Source: Caldithrix sp964532875
Lineage (GTDB): Bacteria > Calditrichota > Calditrichia > Calditrichales > Calditrichaceae
Assembly (NCBI GenBank): GCA_964532875.1
Contig: CAZHIZ010000071.1
Location: 1-16,152 of the forward strand
DNA length: 16,152 nucleotides
Reading direction: 5' to 3'
Positions 6,014-14,670 of this stretch are shown in pieces. The number at the start of each line of letters is the position of its first letter. Positions within the stretch are counted from its first letter, which is position 1. The notes below the pieces were generated by a model. That model was given only the letters and a program-made list of their open reading frames with translations, was not told the DNA's origin and did no database searches. Both the position numbers and the translations under genes were made by a program.

Positions 6014-8710
6014 ATGGTAAAAATTTACATAGATGGCCAAGAATACGAAGTTGAGCCCAAAGAAAATCTTTTACAGACTTTACTCTCTTTAGGTTTCGAT
6101 GTCCCTTATTTTTGCTGGCATCCGGCCATGGGTTCGGTCGGTTCCTGCCGCCAGTGTGCGGTTAAAAAATTCAACGACGAAAACGACCAAAAAGGGCGCA
6201 TCGTCATGTCGTGCATGGAGCCGGTTACGGACGGCATGCGCATTTCCATTGACGATCCGGAAGTGAAGCAGTTCCGGGCCAACCTGATCGAATTGACCAT
6301 GACCAACCATCCCCACGACTGCCCGGTGTGCGACGAAGGCGGCGAATGCCATCTGCAGGATGTTACGCTCATGTCCGGGCATAATTACCGCCGTTACGAA
6401 TACAACAAACGCACGCACAAAAATCAGTATTTAGGACCTTTTATTAATCACGAAATGAACCGTTGTATTGCCTGCTACCGTTGCGTACGCTTTTACCGCG
6501 ATTATGCCGGCGGACGGGATTTTAACGTGTTTTCTTCACGTAACCGCGTTTATTTCGGACGGTACGAAGACGGGGTTTTGGAGAATGAATTCAGCGGCAA
6601 TTTAATTGAAATTTGCCCCACCGGTGTTTTTACGGACAAAACTTTCCATGAACATTACACCCGTAAATGGGATTTGACCACCGCGCCCACCGTTTGCCAG
6701 CATTGCAGTCTTGGCTGCAATATTATTGCCGGTGAACGCTACGGTACCATTCGGCGCATTACCAGCCGTTACAACGAAAAAGTAAACGGTTATTTTATTT
6801 GCGATCGCGGGCGCTTCGGTTACGAATTTGTCAACAGCGATTTACGCATCCGTCAACCTTTACGGCGCGGACAGGCCAGCGGTCAATTAGAAGAAGTCGA
6901 TCAGGAAACCGTTTTTAACTACCTCGAAAAACTGTTTAAGAAAAACGCTCGCTTTTTAGGCATCGGTTCGCCCCAGGCCTCATTGGAAGCCAATCACGCC
7001 CTGCAGATGTTTGTGGGCAAAGAAAACTTTTTTGCCGGTGTCAACGAAAGCGATCAACGCCTTACACTAAAAGCATTGCGCATTCTTCAGGAAAGCCCGG
7101 CTGAGGTTCCCTCTTTGCACGAGACAGAAAAGGCAGATGTAGTGCTCATTCTGGGAGAAGATGTTACGAACACGGCACCCATGCTGGCATTAAGTTTGCG
7201 CCAGGCCGCACGTACACGGCCTCTGGAAAAATCGGCCAAACTCAATATTCCCACCTGGAACGATCGTGCCGTAGATGAACTGTTACAGGATGAACACGGG
7301 CCTTTCTTCGTTTTAACTCCGGGGCCGACCAAATTAGACGATTTGGCCACCGCCACTTACCGTCAGGCTCCGCAAAATATCGCTCGCCTGGCTCATGCTG
7401 TGGCTCATTACCTGGACGACAAGGCTCCAGCAGTGCAAGATCTGCAGGAGGCGGAATTGGCATTGGCCAAACAAATCGGCGACGATTTGCTTTCCGCCCA
7501 AAAGCCTTTGATCGTCAGCGGCACTTCGTTGCAGGACGAATCGCTGTTGGAAGCCGCCGCTAACATTGCTACGGCCCTTAAAAAACGACAAAAAAATCCC
7601 TATTTGTTTTTGACCTTACCCGAGGCCAACAGCGCCGGTTTGGCCCTGCTCGACGAGCACAATTTAAATCAAGCCTTCGAAAAAGCCCTGTCCGAAAAAT
7701 ACGACGCGTTGATTGTGCTGGAAAACGATCTCTACCGCCGTCTGGAAGGGGACAAAGCCGACAAATTCTTAGATGCTTTCGAACATATTATCGTGCTTCA
7801 CTATCTGCACAACCCGACGACGGACAAAGCCCATTTGGTTGTTCCCGTGGGTCCCTTTACCGAAAGCGACGGTACGATGGTTAATAATGAAGGACGGGCC
7901 CAACGATATTATCAGGTTTTCTACCCGGGTGATACGATCAAAGAAAGCTGGCGCTGGTTAGGCCAAATGCTGGCTCTTAAAGATCCTTCGTCCGCAGCCT
8001 CTTTAAATAATCTTGATGATTTCATTGCTGCTCTGGTTAACGATTATCCCGCGTTAAGCGCCGTTAAAGAAGCGGCACCCGATGCCTCTTTCCGCGTGGC
8101 CGGCCAAAAGATCCCCAGGCAATCGCACCGCTATTCCGGCCGCACCGCCATGACGGCGCACATCAACGTCAGCGAGCCCAAGCCGCCCGAAGATTTCGAC
8201 ACCCCCATGAGTTTCACCATGGAAGGCTATCAAGGTCCGCAACCGGGTTCTGTGCTCTCGCGTTATTGGTATCCGGGTTGGAATTCCGTTCAGGCTTTGA
8301 ACAAGTTTCAAATAGAAGTGGGCGGCGGCCTGCACGATGGTAATCCCGGTGTTCGTGTCTTGGACCTTTCGCCTAAAGAGGACATGCCCTATTTCACGGA
8401 AGTTCCCGCTCGCTTTGCAGCGCGTTCCGATGCCCTTGCCGCCGTGCCCTTGTACCACATTTTCGGCAGCGAAGAATTAAGCCTGCTCAGCAAGGGCATC
8501 GCCCAACTCGCACCCGAACCCTACATTTTACTCAACAACGACGAGGCCCGGGGGCTGGGCGATAAGGTAACGGTACAAATGAACGAGCGAAGCATCGAAT
8601 TGGCCTTGCGCACTTCGGACGTTTGGCCGAAAGGTACCGCGGGCTTACCTGTTGGATTACCCGAGATGGGAGTCGTTAAATTTCCGGTGTGGATTAAAAT
8701 TTCGGGATAA
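6014..8710 (+). CDS. nuoG: NADH-quinone oxidoreductase subunit G, multi-cluster Fe-S protein with N7 ligands
   Basis: NuoG is the large subunit of the NADH-oxidising module and holds several Fe-S clusters. An N-terminal ferredoxin domain has C34, C45, C48 and C67 for [2Fe-2S] N1b. Next come the His-Cys ligands of N5 (H99, C103, C106, C112) and a [4Fe-4S] set C151, C154, C157 and C201. C228, C231, C235 and C263 form the additional N7 site, which only some bacteria keep. From about 220 on, the protein follows the molybdopterin-oxidoreductase fold, which in complex I is a structural relic with no molybdenum chemistry. The C-terminal 180 residues contain NISEP, DTPMSFTMEG and YPGWNSVQALNKFQ segments close to those I recall from E. 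coli NuoG. Length, 898 residues, matches E. coli (about 908). Confidence 0.98.
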   Translation: MVKIYIDGQEYEVEPKENLLQTLLSLGFDVPYFCWHPAMGSVGSCRQCAVKKFNDENDQKGRIVMSCMEPVTDGMRISIDDPEVKQFRANLIELTMTNHPHDCPVCDEGGECHLQDVTLMSGHNYRRYEYNKRTHKNQYLGPFINHEMNRCIACYRCVRFYRDYAGGRDFNVFSSRNRVYFGRYEDGVLENEFSGNLIEICPTGVFTDKTFHEHYTRKWDLTTAPTVCQHCSLGCNIIAGERYGTIRRITSRYNEKVNGYFICDRGRFGYEFVNSDLRIRQPLRRGQASGQLEEVDQETVFNYLEKLFKKNARFLGIGSPQASLEANHALQMFVGKENFFAGVNESDQRLTLKALRILQESPAEVPSLHETEKADVVLILGEDVTNTAPMLALSLRQAARTRPLEKSAKLNIPTWNDRAVDELLQDEHGPFFVLTPGPTKLDDLATATYRQAPQNIARLAHAVAHYLDDKAPAVQDLQEAELALAKQIGDDLLSAQKPLIVSGTSLQDESLLEAAANIATALKKRQKNPYLFLTLPEANSAGLALLDEHNLNQAFEKALSEKYDALIVLENDLYRRLEGDKADKFLDAFEHIIVLHYLHNPTTDKAHLVVPVGPFTESDGTMVNNEGRAQRYYQVFYPGDTIKESWRWLGQMLALKDPSSAASLNNLDDFIAALVNDYPALSAVKEAAPDASFRVAGQKIPRQSHRYSGRTAMTAHINVSEPKPPEDFDTPMSFTMEGYQGPQPGSVLSRYWYPGWNSVQALNKFQIEVGGGLHDGNPGVRVLDLSPKEDMPYFTEVPARFAARSDALAAVPLYHIFGSEELSLLSKGIAQLAPEPYILLNNDEARGLGDKVTVQMNERSIELALRTSDVWPKGTAGLPVGLPEMGVVKFPVWIKISG

Positions 8711-8715
8711 GAATT

Positions 8716-9675
8716 ATGAATGAAGTTTTAACGTATCTTGCGATTATCGTCGGTGTTTTAGGTGTGATGCTTAGCATCGCCGCCTTTTTAATTTGGTACG
8801 AACGGCGCATGCTTTCCCTCTGGCAAGACCGCTACGGCCCCAATCGTGTGGGCCCTTTTGGGTTGTTTCAGGTACTGGCCGACATGATTAAAATCTTTTT
8901 TAAAGAAGATTGGATTGCACCGTTTGCCGACAAATGGGTTTTTATTATCGCCCCCACTTTTGTGGTTGCCGCTGTTTTGATGAGCTTTGCCGTCGTGCCT
9001 TTTGCGCCCGGTATTGTGGTAGCGAATTTAAATATCGGTTTGTTGTTCTTTCTGGCCATGTCTTCGTTGGGCGCCTACAGCGTTTTTTTAGGCGGTCTGG
9101 CTTCCAATAATAAATACGCCTTGATCGGCTCCTTGCGCGGTGCCGCCCAAATGATCTCTTACGAAGTATTCATGAGCATTTCTCTAATGGGTGTGGTTTT
9201 AATGGCCGGCTCTTTCAATTTGAGCGCCATTGTGAATGCCCAAAAAAATATGTGGTTTGTCGTTCCCCAATTTGTGGGATTTGTCATCTTTTTTATTGCC
9301 GGTGTCGCCGAGGCACACCGCACGCCTTTTGATCTGCCGGAATCGGAGAGTGAACTGGTGGCCGGTTTTCACTCCGAATATTCGGGAATGAAATTCGGCA
9401 TGTTCTTCGTGGGCGAATATTTGGGGGTTACCCTGATTTCGGCCATGATTGCCACCTTTTATTTCGGCGGTTGGCTGGGACCGCATTTTCTGCCGCCCGT
9501 GGTCTGGTTTTTCATTAAAACCTTTTTCTTTATTACCATTTTCATTCTGTTGCGGGCCGCTTTACCCAGGCCGCGCTATGATCAACTAATGGCTTTGGGC
9601 TGGAAGGTACTTTTGCCTTTGTCCCTGCTCAATCTTTTGATTACGGCAGCCGTTATTTTAGCTGTCGGAGCGTAA
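8716..9675 (+). CDS. nuoH: NADH-quinone oxidoreductase subunit H, membrane quinone-site subunit
   Basis: NuoH joins the hydrophilic and membrane arms and forms the lipid-side part of the quinone channel. The 319-residue protein (E. coli 325) is mostly hydrophobic, with about eight membrane spans. Family markers are ERRMLSLWQDRYGPNRVGP (29-47), ADMIKIFFKEDWIAP (55-69), E150 within a membrane helix, and the acidic loop beginning HRTPFDLPE and ending HSEYSGM (201-225), which is thought to couple quinone reduction to proton movement. LPRPRYDQLM near 283-292 lies close to the C-terminal helix. It starts five bases after nuoG, with GGGATAAG at 8703-8710 as a modest ribosome site. Confidence 0.97.
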   Translation: MNEVLTYLAIIVGVLGVMLSIAAFLIWYERRMLSLWQDRYGPNRVGPFGLFQVLADMIKIFFKEDWIAPFADKWVFIIAPTFVVAAVLMSFAVVPFAPGIVVANLNIGLLFFLAMSSLGAYSVFLGGLASNNKYALIGSLRGAAQMISYEVFMSISLMGVVLMAGSFNLSAIVNAQKNMWFVVPQFVGFVIFFIAGVAEAHRTPFDLPESESELVAGFHSEYSGMKFGMFFVGEYLGVTLISAMIATFYFGGWLGPHFLPPVVWFFIKTFFFITIFILLRAALPRPRYDQLMALGWKVLLPLSLLNLLITAAVILAVGA

Positions 9676-9690
9676 TTCTGAAAAGCTTGT

Positions 9691-9696
9691 GAGGAG
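9691..9696 (+). promoter_or_regulatory. Shine-Dalgarno site of nuoI
   Basis: GAGGAG lies five bases before the nuoI ATG in the 26-base gap after nuoH. It fixes the 9702 start. Confidence 0.72.
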
Positions 9697-9701
9697 CATA
9701 G

Positions 9702-10217
9702 ATGTTTAGCATTTTACGCAGTATCTGGTTAACCTTATTGCACACATTCAGTAAACGTTTTACCGTACAATATCCGGAAGAAAAAATCGATCTCCCGGCC
9801 CGCTGGCGCGGACGCATTGTGCTAACGCGCGACCCGGATGGCCAGGAACGCTGCGTGGCTTGTAATTTGTGTGCCGCTGCCTGCCCGACCGATTGCATCT
9901 CGTTGCAGGCAACCCAGGACGAACACGGTCGTCGCTACCCGGACTTTTTTCGCATTAATTTTTCGCGCTGTATTTTCTGCGGTTTTTGTGAAGAGGCCTG
10001 TCCGACCTACGCCATTCAACTGACACCCGATTTCGAACTGGCCGAATACGATCGGCAAAATCTGGTTTTCGAAAAGGACGATCTGTTAATCGACGGGCCG
10101 GGCAAATATCACGATTACAATTTCTACCGCGTTTCGGGTTTGGCCATTCAGGGCAAGGACAAAGGAGAGGCCGAACACGAAGATCCGCCCATTGATATTC
10201 ACGATCTGCGGGCCTGA
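9702..10217 (+). CDS. nuoI: NADH-quinone oxidoreductase subunit I, 2x[4Fe-4S] ferredoxin-like
   Basis: NuoI carries clusters N6a and N6b, the relay between NuoG and the N2 cluster of NuoB. Two classic ferredoxin motifs are present: C51-X2-C54-X2-C57-X3-C61 and C90-X2-C93-X2-C96-X3-C100, each followed by proline. As in other 2x[4Fe-4S] proteins, the last cysteine of each motif should ligate the other cluster. An amphipathic N-terminal helix (about 1-20) would lie on the membrane surface, where NuoI contacts NuoH and NuoA. Length is 171 residues (E. coli 180). It is followed by the second long internal gap of the operon. Confidence 0.98.
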   Translation: MFSILRSIWLTLLHTFSKRFTVQYPEEKIDLPARWRGRIVLTRDPDGQERCVACNLCAAACPTDCISLQATQDEHGRRYPDFFRINFSRCIFCGFCEEACPTYAIQLTPDFELAEYDRQNLVFEKDDLLIDGPGKYHDYNFYRVSGLAIQGKDKGEAEHEDPPIDIHDLRA

Positions 10218-10342
10218 GCGGTTGGACTGAATGCGCAACTCGTTACGGTAATAAGGTGCATCCGAGCGTAAAAAGCTCAATAATACGTTGATGTCATTTT
10301 AAAGAAGAAACATTTGACATTTCAAATCAAAGGAAATCTTGA
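10218..10342 (+). other. Internal operon gap between nuoI and nuoJ, no gene
   Basis: This 125-base gap has no coding sequence I would support. It can form a modest hairpin, ATGCGC (10231-10236) with GGTGCAT (10256-10261 pairing, one G-U), with a 19-base loop. A smaller GAGC/GCTC pairing lies at 10264-10278. Closer to nuoJ is a perfect inverted repeat (10312-10327) followed by the nuoJ ribosome site. A TTGACA hexamer occurs at 10314-10319, but no -10 box stands at the right distance. The gap divides the electron-transfer genes plus nuoH from the nuoJKLMN membrane genes. Confidence 0.45.
10312..10327 (+). repeat. Perfect inverted repeat just before nuoJ ribosome site
   Basis: ATTTGA (10312-10317) and TCAAAT (10322-10327) are perfect inverted copies around CATT. 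The repeat ends one base before the AAAGGA ribosome site (10329-10334) of nuoJ. As RNA it would be a weak AT-rich stem that could influence ribosome access; as DNA it could be an operator. In AT-rich DNA a repeat of this size may also be chance. Confidence 0.35.
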
Positions 10343-10879
10343 ATGACCGTATTTTTTTACATTGCAGCCATCATTGCCATATTCTCGGCCCTTATGGTCA
10401 TTACGCGCAGCAACATTACGCATGCGCTTTTGTACATGGTTGTTTCGCTGCTATCGACGGCCGTGATGTTTTTCATCGTCGGGGCCCCGTTTGTCGCCGC
10501 TCTGGAAATTATGATTTACGCAGGCGCTATTATCGTTCTATTCGTCTTCGTGGTCATGATGCTGAATTTGGGCCAAACGGCAATCAATCAGGAAAAACAA
10601 TGGTTGGCCAATTCCGGCTGGATTATTCCCACTTTGCTTGTTTTTATTTTATTAATCGAAATGATTTACATCATTTTATCCGCTCCGACCAATCCCGCGG
10701 CCGCCACTTCCATTCCACCCAAAATGGTGGGCAAAGCCCTGTTCGGCACTTATTTGATCGGCGTTGAACTTTCCGCGGTGTTGCTCTTGGCCGGAATTAT
10801 CGGCGCCTTTCATCTGGCGCGTAAAAAGAAACATGTGGTGCATCGCTTTTTACAGGAAACCAAAGGGAGCGAACAATGA
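10343..10879 (+). CDS. nuoJ: NADH-quinone oxidoreductase subunit J
   Basis: NuoJ is a membrane subunit between NuoA/NuoH and NuoK in the proton pathway. The 178-residue protein has five hydrophobic segments (roughly residues 2-20, 28-46, 53-75, 92-110 and 136-158). The third contains the family signature EIMIYAGAIIVLFVFVVMMLNL in part (E55, Y59, G61), the helix that in known structures carries a movable pi-bulge. The C-terminal tail is basic and hydrophilic. AAAGGA at 10329-10334, eight bases upstream, supports the ATG. Its TGA overlaps the nuoK ATG in the sequence ATGA, which implies coupled translation. Confidence 0.96.
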   Translation: MTVFFYIAAIIAIFSALMVITRSNITHALLYMVVSLLSTAVMFFIVGAPFVAALEIMIYAGAIIVLFVFVVMMLNLGQTAINQEKQWLANSGWIIPTLLVFILLIEMIYIILSAPTNPAAATSIPPKMVGKALFGTYLIGVELSAVLLLAGIIGAFHLARKKKHVVHRFLQETKGSEQ

Positions 10880-11184
10880 GCTTTATTCCCTTAAACACCG
10901 GATTGATTATTGCCGGGATACTATTTGCCGTTGGCTTTGTCGGCGTGATGATTCGCCGCAATATGATCTTTATGCTGCTTTCTATTGAAATTATGATGAA
11001 TGCCGCCGGATTGGCCTTTATTTTTGCCGGTTCGCGCTGGCAGGCACCGGACGGACAGGTAATGTTCATCTTCATTTTAACCATGGCCGCCGCAGAAGTA
11101 GCCGTAGGCCTGGCATTGGCCATGCAGCTCTTTCAAAAATTCAAAACCCTTGATACCGATGCAGCCAGTAACATGAGGGGTTAA
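10876..11184 (+). CDS. nuoK: NADH-quinone oxidoreductase subunit K
   Basis: NuoK is a small three-helix membrane subunit homologous to MrpC of Na+/H+ antiporters. The two intramembrane glutamates needed for proton transfer are present: E38 in LLSIEIMMNAAGL and E74 in TMAAAEVAVGLAL, matching E36 and E72 of E. coli. The protein has 102 residues and ends in NMRG, like the EMRG ending of E. coli NuoK. Its start overlaps the nuoJ stop by four bases (ATGA), and nuoL follows two bases after the start of its own stop-free spacer, one base downstream of the TAA. Confidence 0.97.
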   Translation: MSFIPLNTGLIIAGILFAVGFVGVMIRRNMIFMLLSIEIMMNAAGLAFIFAGSRWQAPDGQVMFIFILTMAAAEVAVGLALAMQLFQKFKTLDTDAASNMRG

Positions 11185-11185
11185 T

Positions 11186-13078
11186 ATGTACAATCTTCTT
11201 TGGCTTGTTCCGACACTGCCGTTTATCGGTTTTTTGATTTTAGCTCTCTTCGGGAAACGGTTGGGAAAACGAGTAGCGTCTTTTATCGGCGTGGGCTCCG
11301 TGGGCCTTTCCGCCCTTATCACCTTGTTGATCGGTTTTGCTTTTTTAAACGATCCGCCGCAAGGCTACGTGTTTACACAAAAACTTTGGACGTGGATTAC
11401 GGTCGATACGTTTAACGTCAATATCGCCTTGCATCTGGACGCCCTTTCTCTGGTTTTCATTTTTGTGATTACCTTCGTAGGCTTTTTCATCCACCTCTAT
11501 TCCACCGAATACATGGATGGCGATGCCGGTTACAGCCGTTTTTTCGCTTACATGAATCTTTTCGTGGGCGCCATGCTCATGTTGGTTTTGGGCGACAGTT
11601 TATTGCTGCTCTATTTAGGCTGGGAAGGCGTCGGATTGTGCAGCTATTTACTCATCGGATTTTGGTACAACGATCCGGCCAACGGCTATGCCGCGCGCAA
11701 GGCCTTCATCGTAACGCGCATCGGCGATGCCGCCATGGCTCTGGGTCTGTTTTTATTGTTTACCAGTTTCGGAACACTGGATATTCAAAAAATTCTGCAA
11801 AGTGCTCCGCAAACCTGGCCCGTTGGTAATCACCTGGCCGTATTGGCCACTTTGTTGCTTCTGGGCGGTGCCGTCGGGAAATCGGCCCAATTACCGTTGC
11901 AGGTTTGGCTGCCGGATGCCATGGCCGGCCCCACACCGACCAGCGCCCTGATCCACGCGGCAACCATGGTTACGGCCGGTGTGTATTTAATCGCCCGCAT
12001 GCACGGCTTGTATGAATTGGCTCCGATTTCCATGTTGATCGTGGCCATTGTCGGAGCGGCCACACTGTTAGTCGCCGGATTTGCCGCCCTGGCCCAAACG
12101 GACATCAAACGTGTTCTGGCCTATTCCACGGTTAGTCAAATCGGTTACATGTTTCTGGCCCTGGGGGTTGGCGCCTGGAGCGCGGGTGTTTTCCATTTTA
12201 TGATCCACGCTTTTTTTAAGGCATTGCTCTTTTTAGGCGCCGGTGCGATTATTCTGGCCCAACATCATGAACAAAATATGTTTAAAATGGGCGGTCTGGC
12301 CAAAGCCTTACCGGTCACCTTCTGGACATTTCTGATCGCTTCCGGCTCTCTGGCGGCCGTTCCTTTAATTACGGCCGGTTTTTACAGCAAAGATGCCATT
12401 ATTTGGGAAGCCTGGGCCGGCCCGGGCGGCAACTTTTATCTGTGGCTGGCCGCCGTATTCGGAGCCGTGCTCACCGGCTTTTACACCTTTCGCATGGTGT
12501 TTGTCACTTTTTTCGGCAAACAAAAAATCGAAGTCAGTCACCGGCCCAAATGGACGATTCACGTGCCATTGATTGTGTTAGCCTTTTTTGCGCTTTTCGG
12601 CGGCTTCATTGAATTTCCCGGTACGATGGGTCACATCACCTTATTTAGTGATTTCCTGAAATCGGCTTTACCGGTCGAAGGACATGTGCACGAAAGTGCC
12701 TCGCTCGAACTTTTTTCCCAGGTGTTAACAGCCGTTTTGGCTTTGTCGGCTATTTATGCCGCCTACGTTCTTTATCTCAAAAAAATGGATGTGGTTACGC
12801 GCTTTACTAATACGGCGTTCGGCTCTGCCTTGCAGAAATTTTTCTTATCCGGTTTAGGGTTCGACTGGCTGTACGAACGTCTGTTCATTCGGCCCTATGT
12901 TTGGATTGCTCGTATTAACAAACGCGATTTTATCGATTTGTTTTTTGTATTTTTGGCCTGGATTACGCGTCAGTTCCATTACCTTTTCAGCTACACCCAA
13001 TCGGGTAGAGTGCGTCGGTTTGTTTGGGGCCTGGCCCTTGGAGCAGTGGTATCAATAACAATTGTGGTGTTCTTATGA
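11186..13078 (+). CDS. nuoL: NADH-quinone oxidoreductase subunit L, antiporter-like proton channel
   Basis: NuoL is the distal antiporter-like subunit and moves one of the pumped protons. Key charged residues of the channel are in place: E147 in LGWEGVGLCSYL, D181 in RIGDAAM, K232 in GKSAQLPLQVWLPDA, K345 in HAFFKALLF and K402 in YSKDAI. The TPTSALIHAATMV segment (250-262) is typical of the family. Roughly 16 membrane spans are expected. The last 130 residues include a long amphipathic stretch, RFTNTAF through RQFHYL, which fits the lateral helix that runs along the membrane arm, then a final membrane span. Length is 630 residues (E. coli 613). GAGGGG at 11175-11180 precedes the ATG by five bases, and the stop overlaps the nuoM start as ATGA. 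Confidence 0.97.
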   Translation: MYNLLWLVPTLPFIGFLILALFGKRLGKRVASFIGVGSVGLSALITLLIGFAFLNDPPQGYVFTQKLWTWITVDTFNVNIALHLDALSLVFIFVITFVGFFIHLYSTEYMDGDAGYSRFFAYMNLFVGAMLMLVLGDSLLLLYLGWEGVGLCSYLLIGFWYNDPANGYAARKAFIVTRIGDAAMALGLFLLFTSFGTLDIQKILQSAPQTWPVGNHLAVLATLLLLGGAVGKSAQLPLQVWLPDAMAGPTPTSALIHAATMVTAGVYLIARMHGLYELAPISMLIVAIVGAATLLVAGFAALAQTDIKRVLAYSTVSQIGYMFLALGVGAWSAGVFHFMIHAFFKALLFLGAGAIILAQHHEQNMFKMGGLAKALPVTFWTFLIASGSLAAVPLITAGFYSKDAIIWEAWAGPGGNFYLWLAAVFGAVLTGFYTFRMVFVTFFGKQKIEVSHRPKWTIHVPLIVLAFFALFGGFIEFPGTMGHITLFSDFLKSALPVEGHVHESASLELFSQVLTAVLALSAIYAAYVLYLKKMDVVTRFTNTAFGSALQKFFLSGLGFDWLYERLFIRPYVWIARINKRDFIDLFFVFLAWITRQFHYLFSYTQSGRVRRFVWGLALGAVVSITIVVFL

Positions 13079-14670
13079 TATTAACATTTTTATTTGCCTG
13101 GTTACTTTTAGGCGGGTTGGCAGCCTGGCTTGCCGGACGTTGGAGCAAAGAAGCTCCGCGCTGGATTTCAATTTTTGTCCTAACCGTGCATCTTATTGTC
13201 ACCGTAAAGCTGTGGATTACGTTTTTAGCCCAAAACGGACTGCAGCTCGGGCGCAATGCCTGGTTCATGTCCGTCCAGCTCCCGTGGATTCCACAATGGG
13301 GCATTGAATACCATTTGGCTATTGACGGCTTAAGCATTTTACTGTTGGTACTAACCAGTTTTCTGGGCCTTTTGGCCGTTGCCTGTTCCTGGAAGAGTAT
13401 TCAGGACAAAGTCGGTTTCTTCCACTTTAACTTGCTGTGGATTTTGGCCGGCATTTCCGGCGTCTTTATGGCACTCGATCTTTTTCTGTTTTACTTCTTC
13501 TGGGAAATCATGCTCATTCCCTTGTATTTTTTAATCGGTATTTGGGGCCACGGCAATCGTATTTACGCCACTTTGAAATTTTTCATCTTTACGCAGGCCA
13601 GCGGTTTGTTCATGTTGATTTCCATCTTAGGCCTGTTTTTTATTCACGGCCACAACACCGGACACTACACGTTTAACTATCTGGAATTATTGGGCACCTC
13701 CGTGTCTCCCAAAGTTGCGTTTTGGCTCATGCTGGGATTTTTCCTGGGGTTCGGAGTCAAATTACCGGTTGTACCTTTCCACACCTGGCTGCCGGATGCG
13801 CATACCGAAGCCCCCACCGCAGGCAGCGTTGTTTTGGCGGGATTGGTTCTTAAGGCCGGTGCCTACGGTTTCATTCGCTTTTTGATGCCGCTTTTCCCGC
13901 AAGCCGGTCATGAATTTGCTCTGGCGGCCATGATTTTGGGCATTATCGGTATCGTTTACGCTGCGGTAGTAGCCTTTGCCCAAACCGATCTGAAACGTCT
14001 GGTCGCCTACACCAGCGTAAGCCACATGGGCTTTGTGCTGTTAGGTATTTTCGCCTGGAATCAATTGGCCCTGCAAGGAGCCATGATGATCATCATTTCG
14101 CATGCTCTAAGTACAGGCGCCCTCTTTATTTTGGTAGGCGATTTGTACGAACGGCTGCACACACGCGATATGGACAAACTGGGTGGTTTGTGGGACACGG
14201 TACCGCGTTTCGGCGGGTTCGGCATGGTCTTCGCCATGGCCTCGCTGGGCTTACCCGGATTGGCTAATTTTGTCGGCGAGATTTTGGTTTTGATGGGCGT
14301 TTTTCAGGTAAATACCGTCATTGCCGGATTTGCCACTTTAGGCTTCATTGCCGCCACAATTTATTCTTTGTGGATGATCCAGCGTACCTTTTTCGGAAAA
14401 AATTCCAACGGCTATCGGATTGCCGATGCTTCTTTACGTGAAATAACCATTCTCGGCTCTCTGGTTGTGGTTTTGGTTTGGTTGGGATTATTCCCCAATA
14501 CGGTTTTGAAAACTTCGAAAAATGCGTTCCATCGCCTGCAGGAAATTGTTAACCGATCCGCCGTGAATCGTAGCGAACAGGTTACCTCCAAACCCGTCGG
14601 CTTGCAGGGTGTATCGGCAAAAAACAACCCCCAACCCGTTAGTGGCTTGAAATACGGAGATAAGAAATGA
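13075..14670 (+). CDS. nuoM: NADH-quinone oxidoreductase subunit M, antiporter-like proton channel
   Basis: NuoM is the middle antiporter-like subunit. From this start (531 residues) the channel residues match E. coli spacing: E144 in FFWEIMLIPLYF, K229 in FGVKLPVVPFHTWLPDAH, K260 in LVLKAGAYG and E402 in NFVGEILVL. The ATG at 13075 overlaps the nuoL TGA as ATGA and begins directly with a membrane span, MILTFLFAWLLLGGL, like E. coli NuoM. An upstream in-frame ATG at 13024 would add 17 residues inside nuoL and is rejected. After the last span (about 457-472) the protein has an unusually long hydrophilic tail of about 40 residues (491-531), rich in Ser, Asn and Lys, about 35 residues beyond the E. 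coli end. The tail has no motif that I recognise. Confidence 0.97.
   Translation: MILTFLFAWLLLGGLAAWLAGRWSKEAPRWISIFVLTVHLIVTVKLWITFLAQNGLQLGRNAWFMSVQLPWIPQWGIEYHLAIDGLSILLLVLTSFLGLLAVACSWKSIQDKVGFFHFNLLWILAGISGVFMALDLFLFYFFWEIMLIPLYFLIGIWGHGNRIYATLKFFIFTQASGLFMLISILGLFFIHGHNTGHYTFNYLELLGTSVSPKVAFWLMLGFFLGFGVKLPVVPFHTWLPDAHTEAPTAGSVVLAGLVLKAGAYGFIRFLMPLFPQAGHEFALAAMILGIIGIVYAAVVAFAQTDLKRLVAYTSVSHMGFVLLGIFAWNQLALQGAMMIIISHALSTGALFILVGDLYERLHTRDMDKLGGLWDTVPRFGGFGMVFAMASLGLPGLANFVGEILVLMGVFQVNTVIAGFATLGFIAATIYSLWMIQRTFFGKNSNGYRIADASLREITILGSLVVVLVWLGLFPNTVLKTSKNAFHRLQEIVNRSAVNRSEQVTSKPVGLQGVSAKNNPQPVSGLKYGDKK

Noticed and set aside
6674..8710. NuoG molybdopterin-oxidoreductase domain as an active formate dehydrogenase-like enzyme
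   Set aside because: In complex I this fold is a structural relic, and all surrounding features are those of NuoG. I see no separate catalytic gene or cofactor motif.
10314..10319. TTGACA as the -35 box of an internal nuoJ promoter
   Set aside because: No -10-like hexamer lies 16-18 bases downstream; that position overlaps the sequence just before the nuoJ start.
13024..13074. Longer nuoM start at the ATG at 13024
   Set aside because: The extra 17 residues lie inside nuoL coding sequence. The ATG at 13075 forms an ATGA overlap like the J/K and M/N junctions and matches the E. coli N-terminus.
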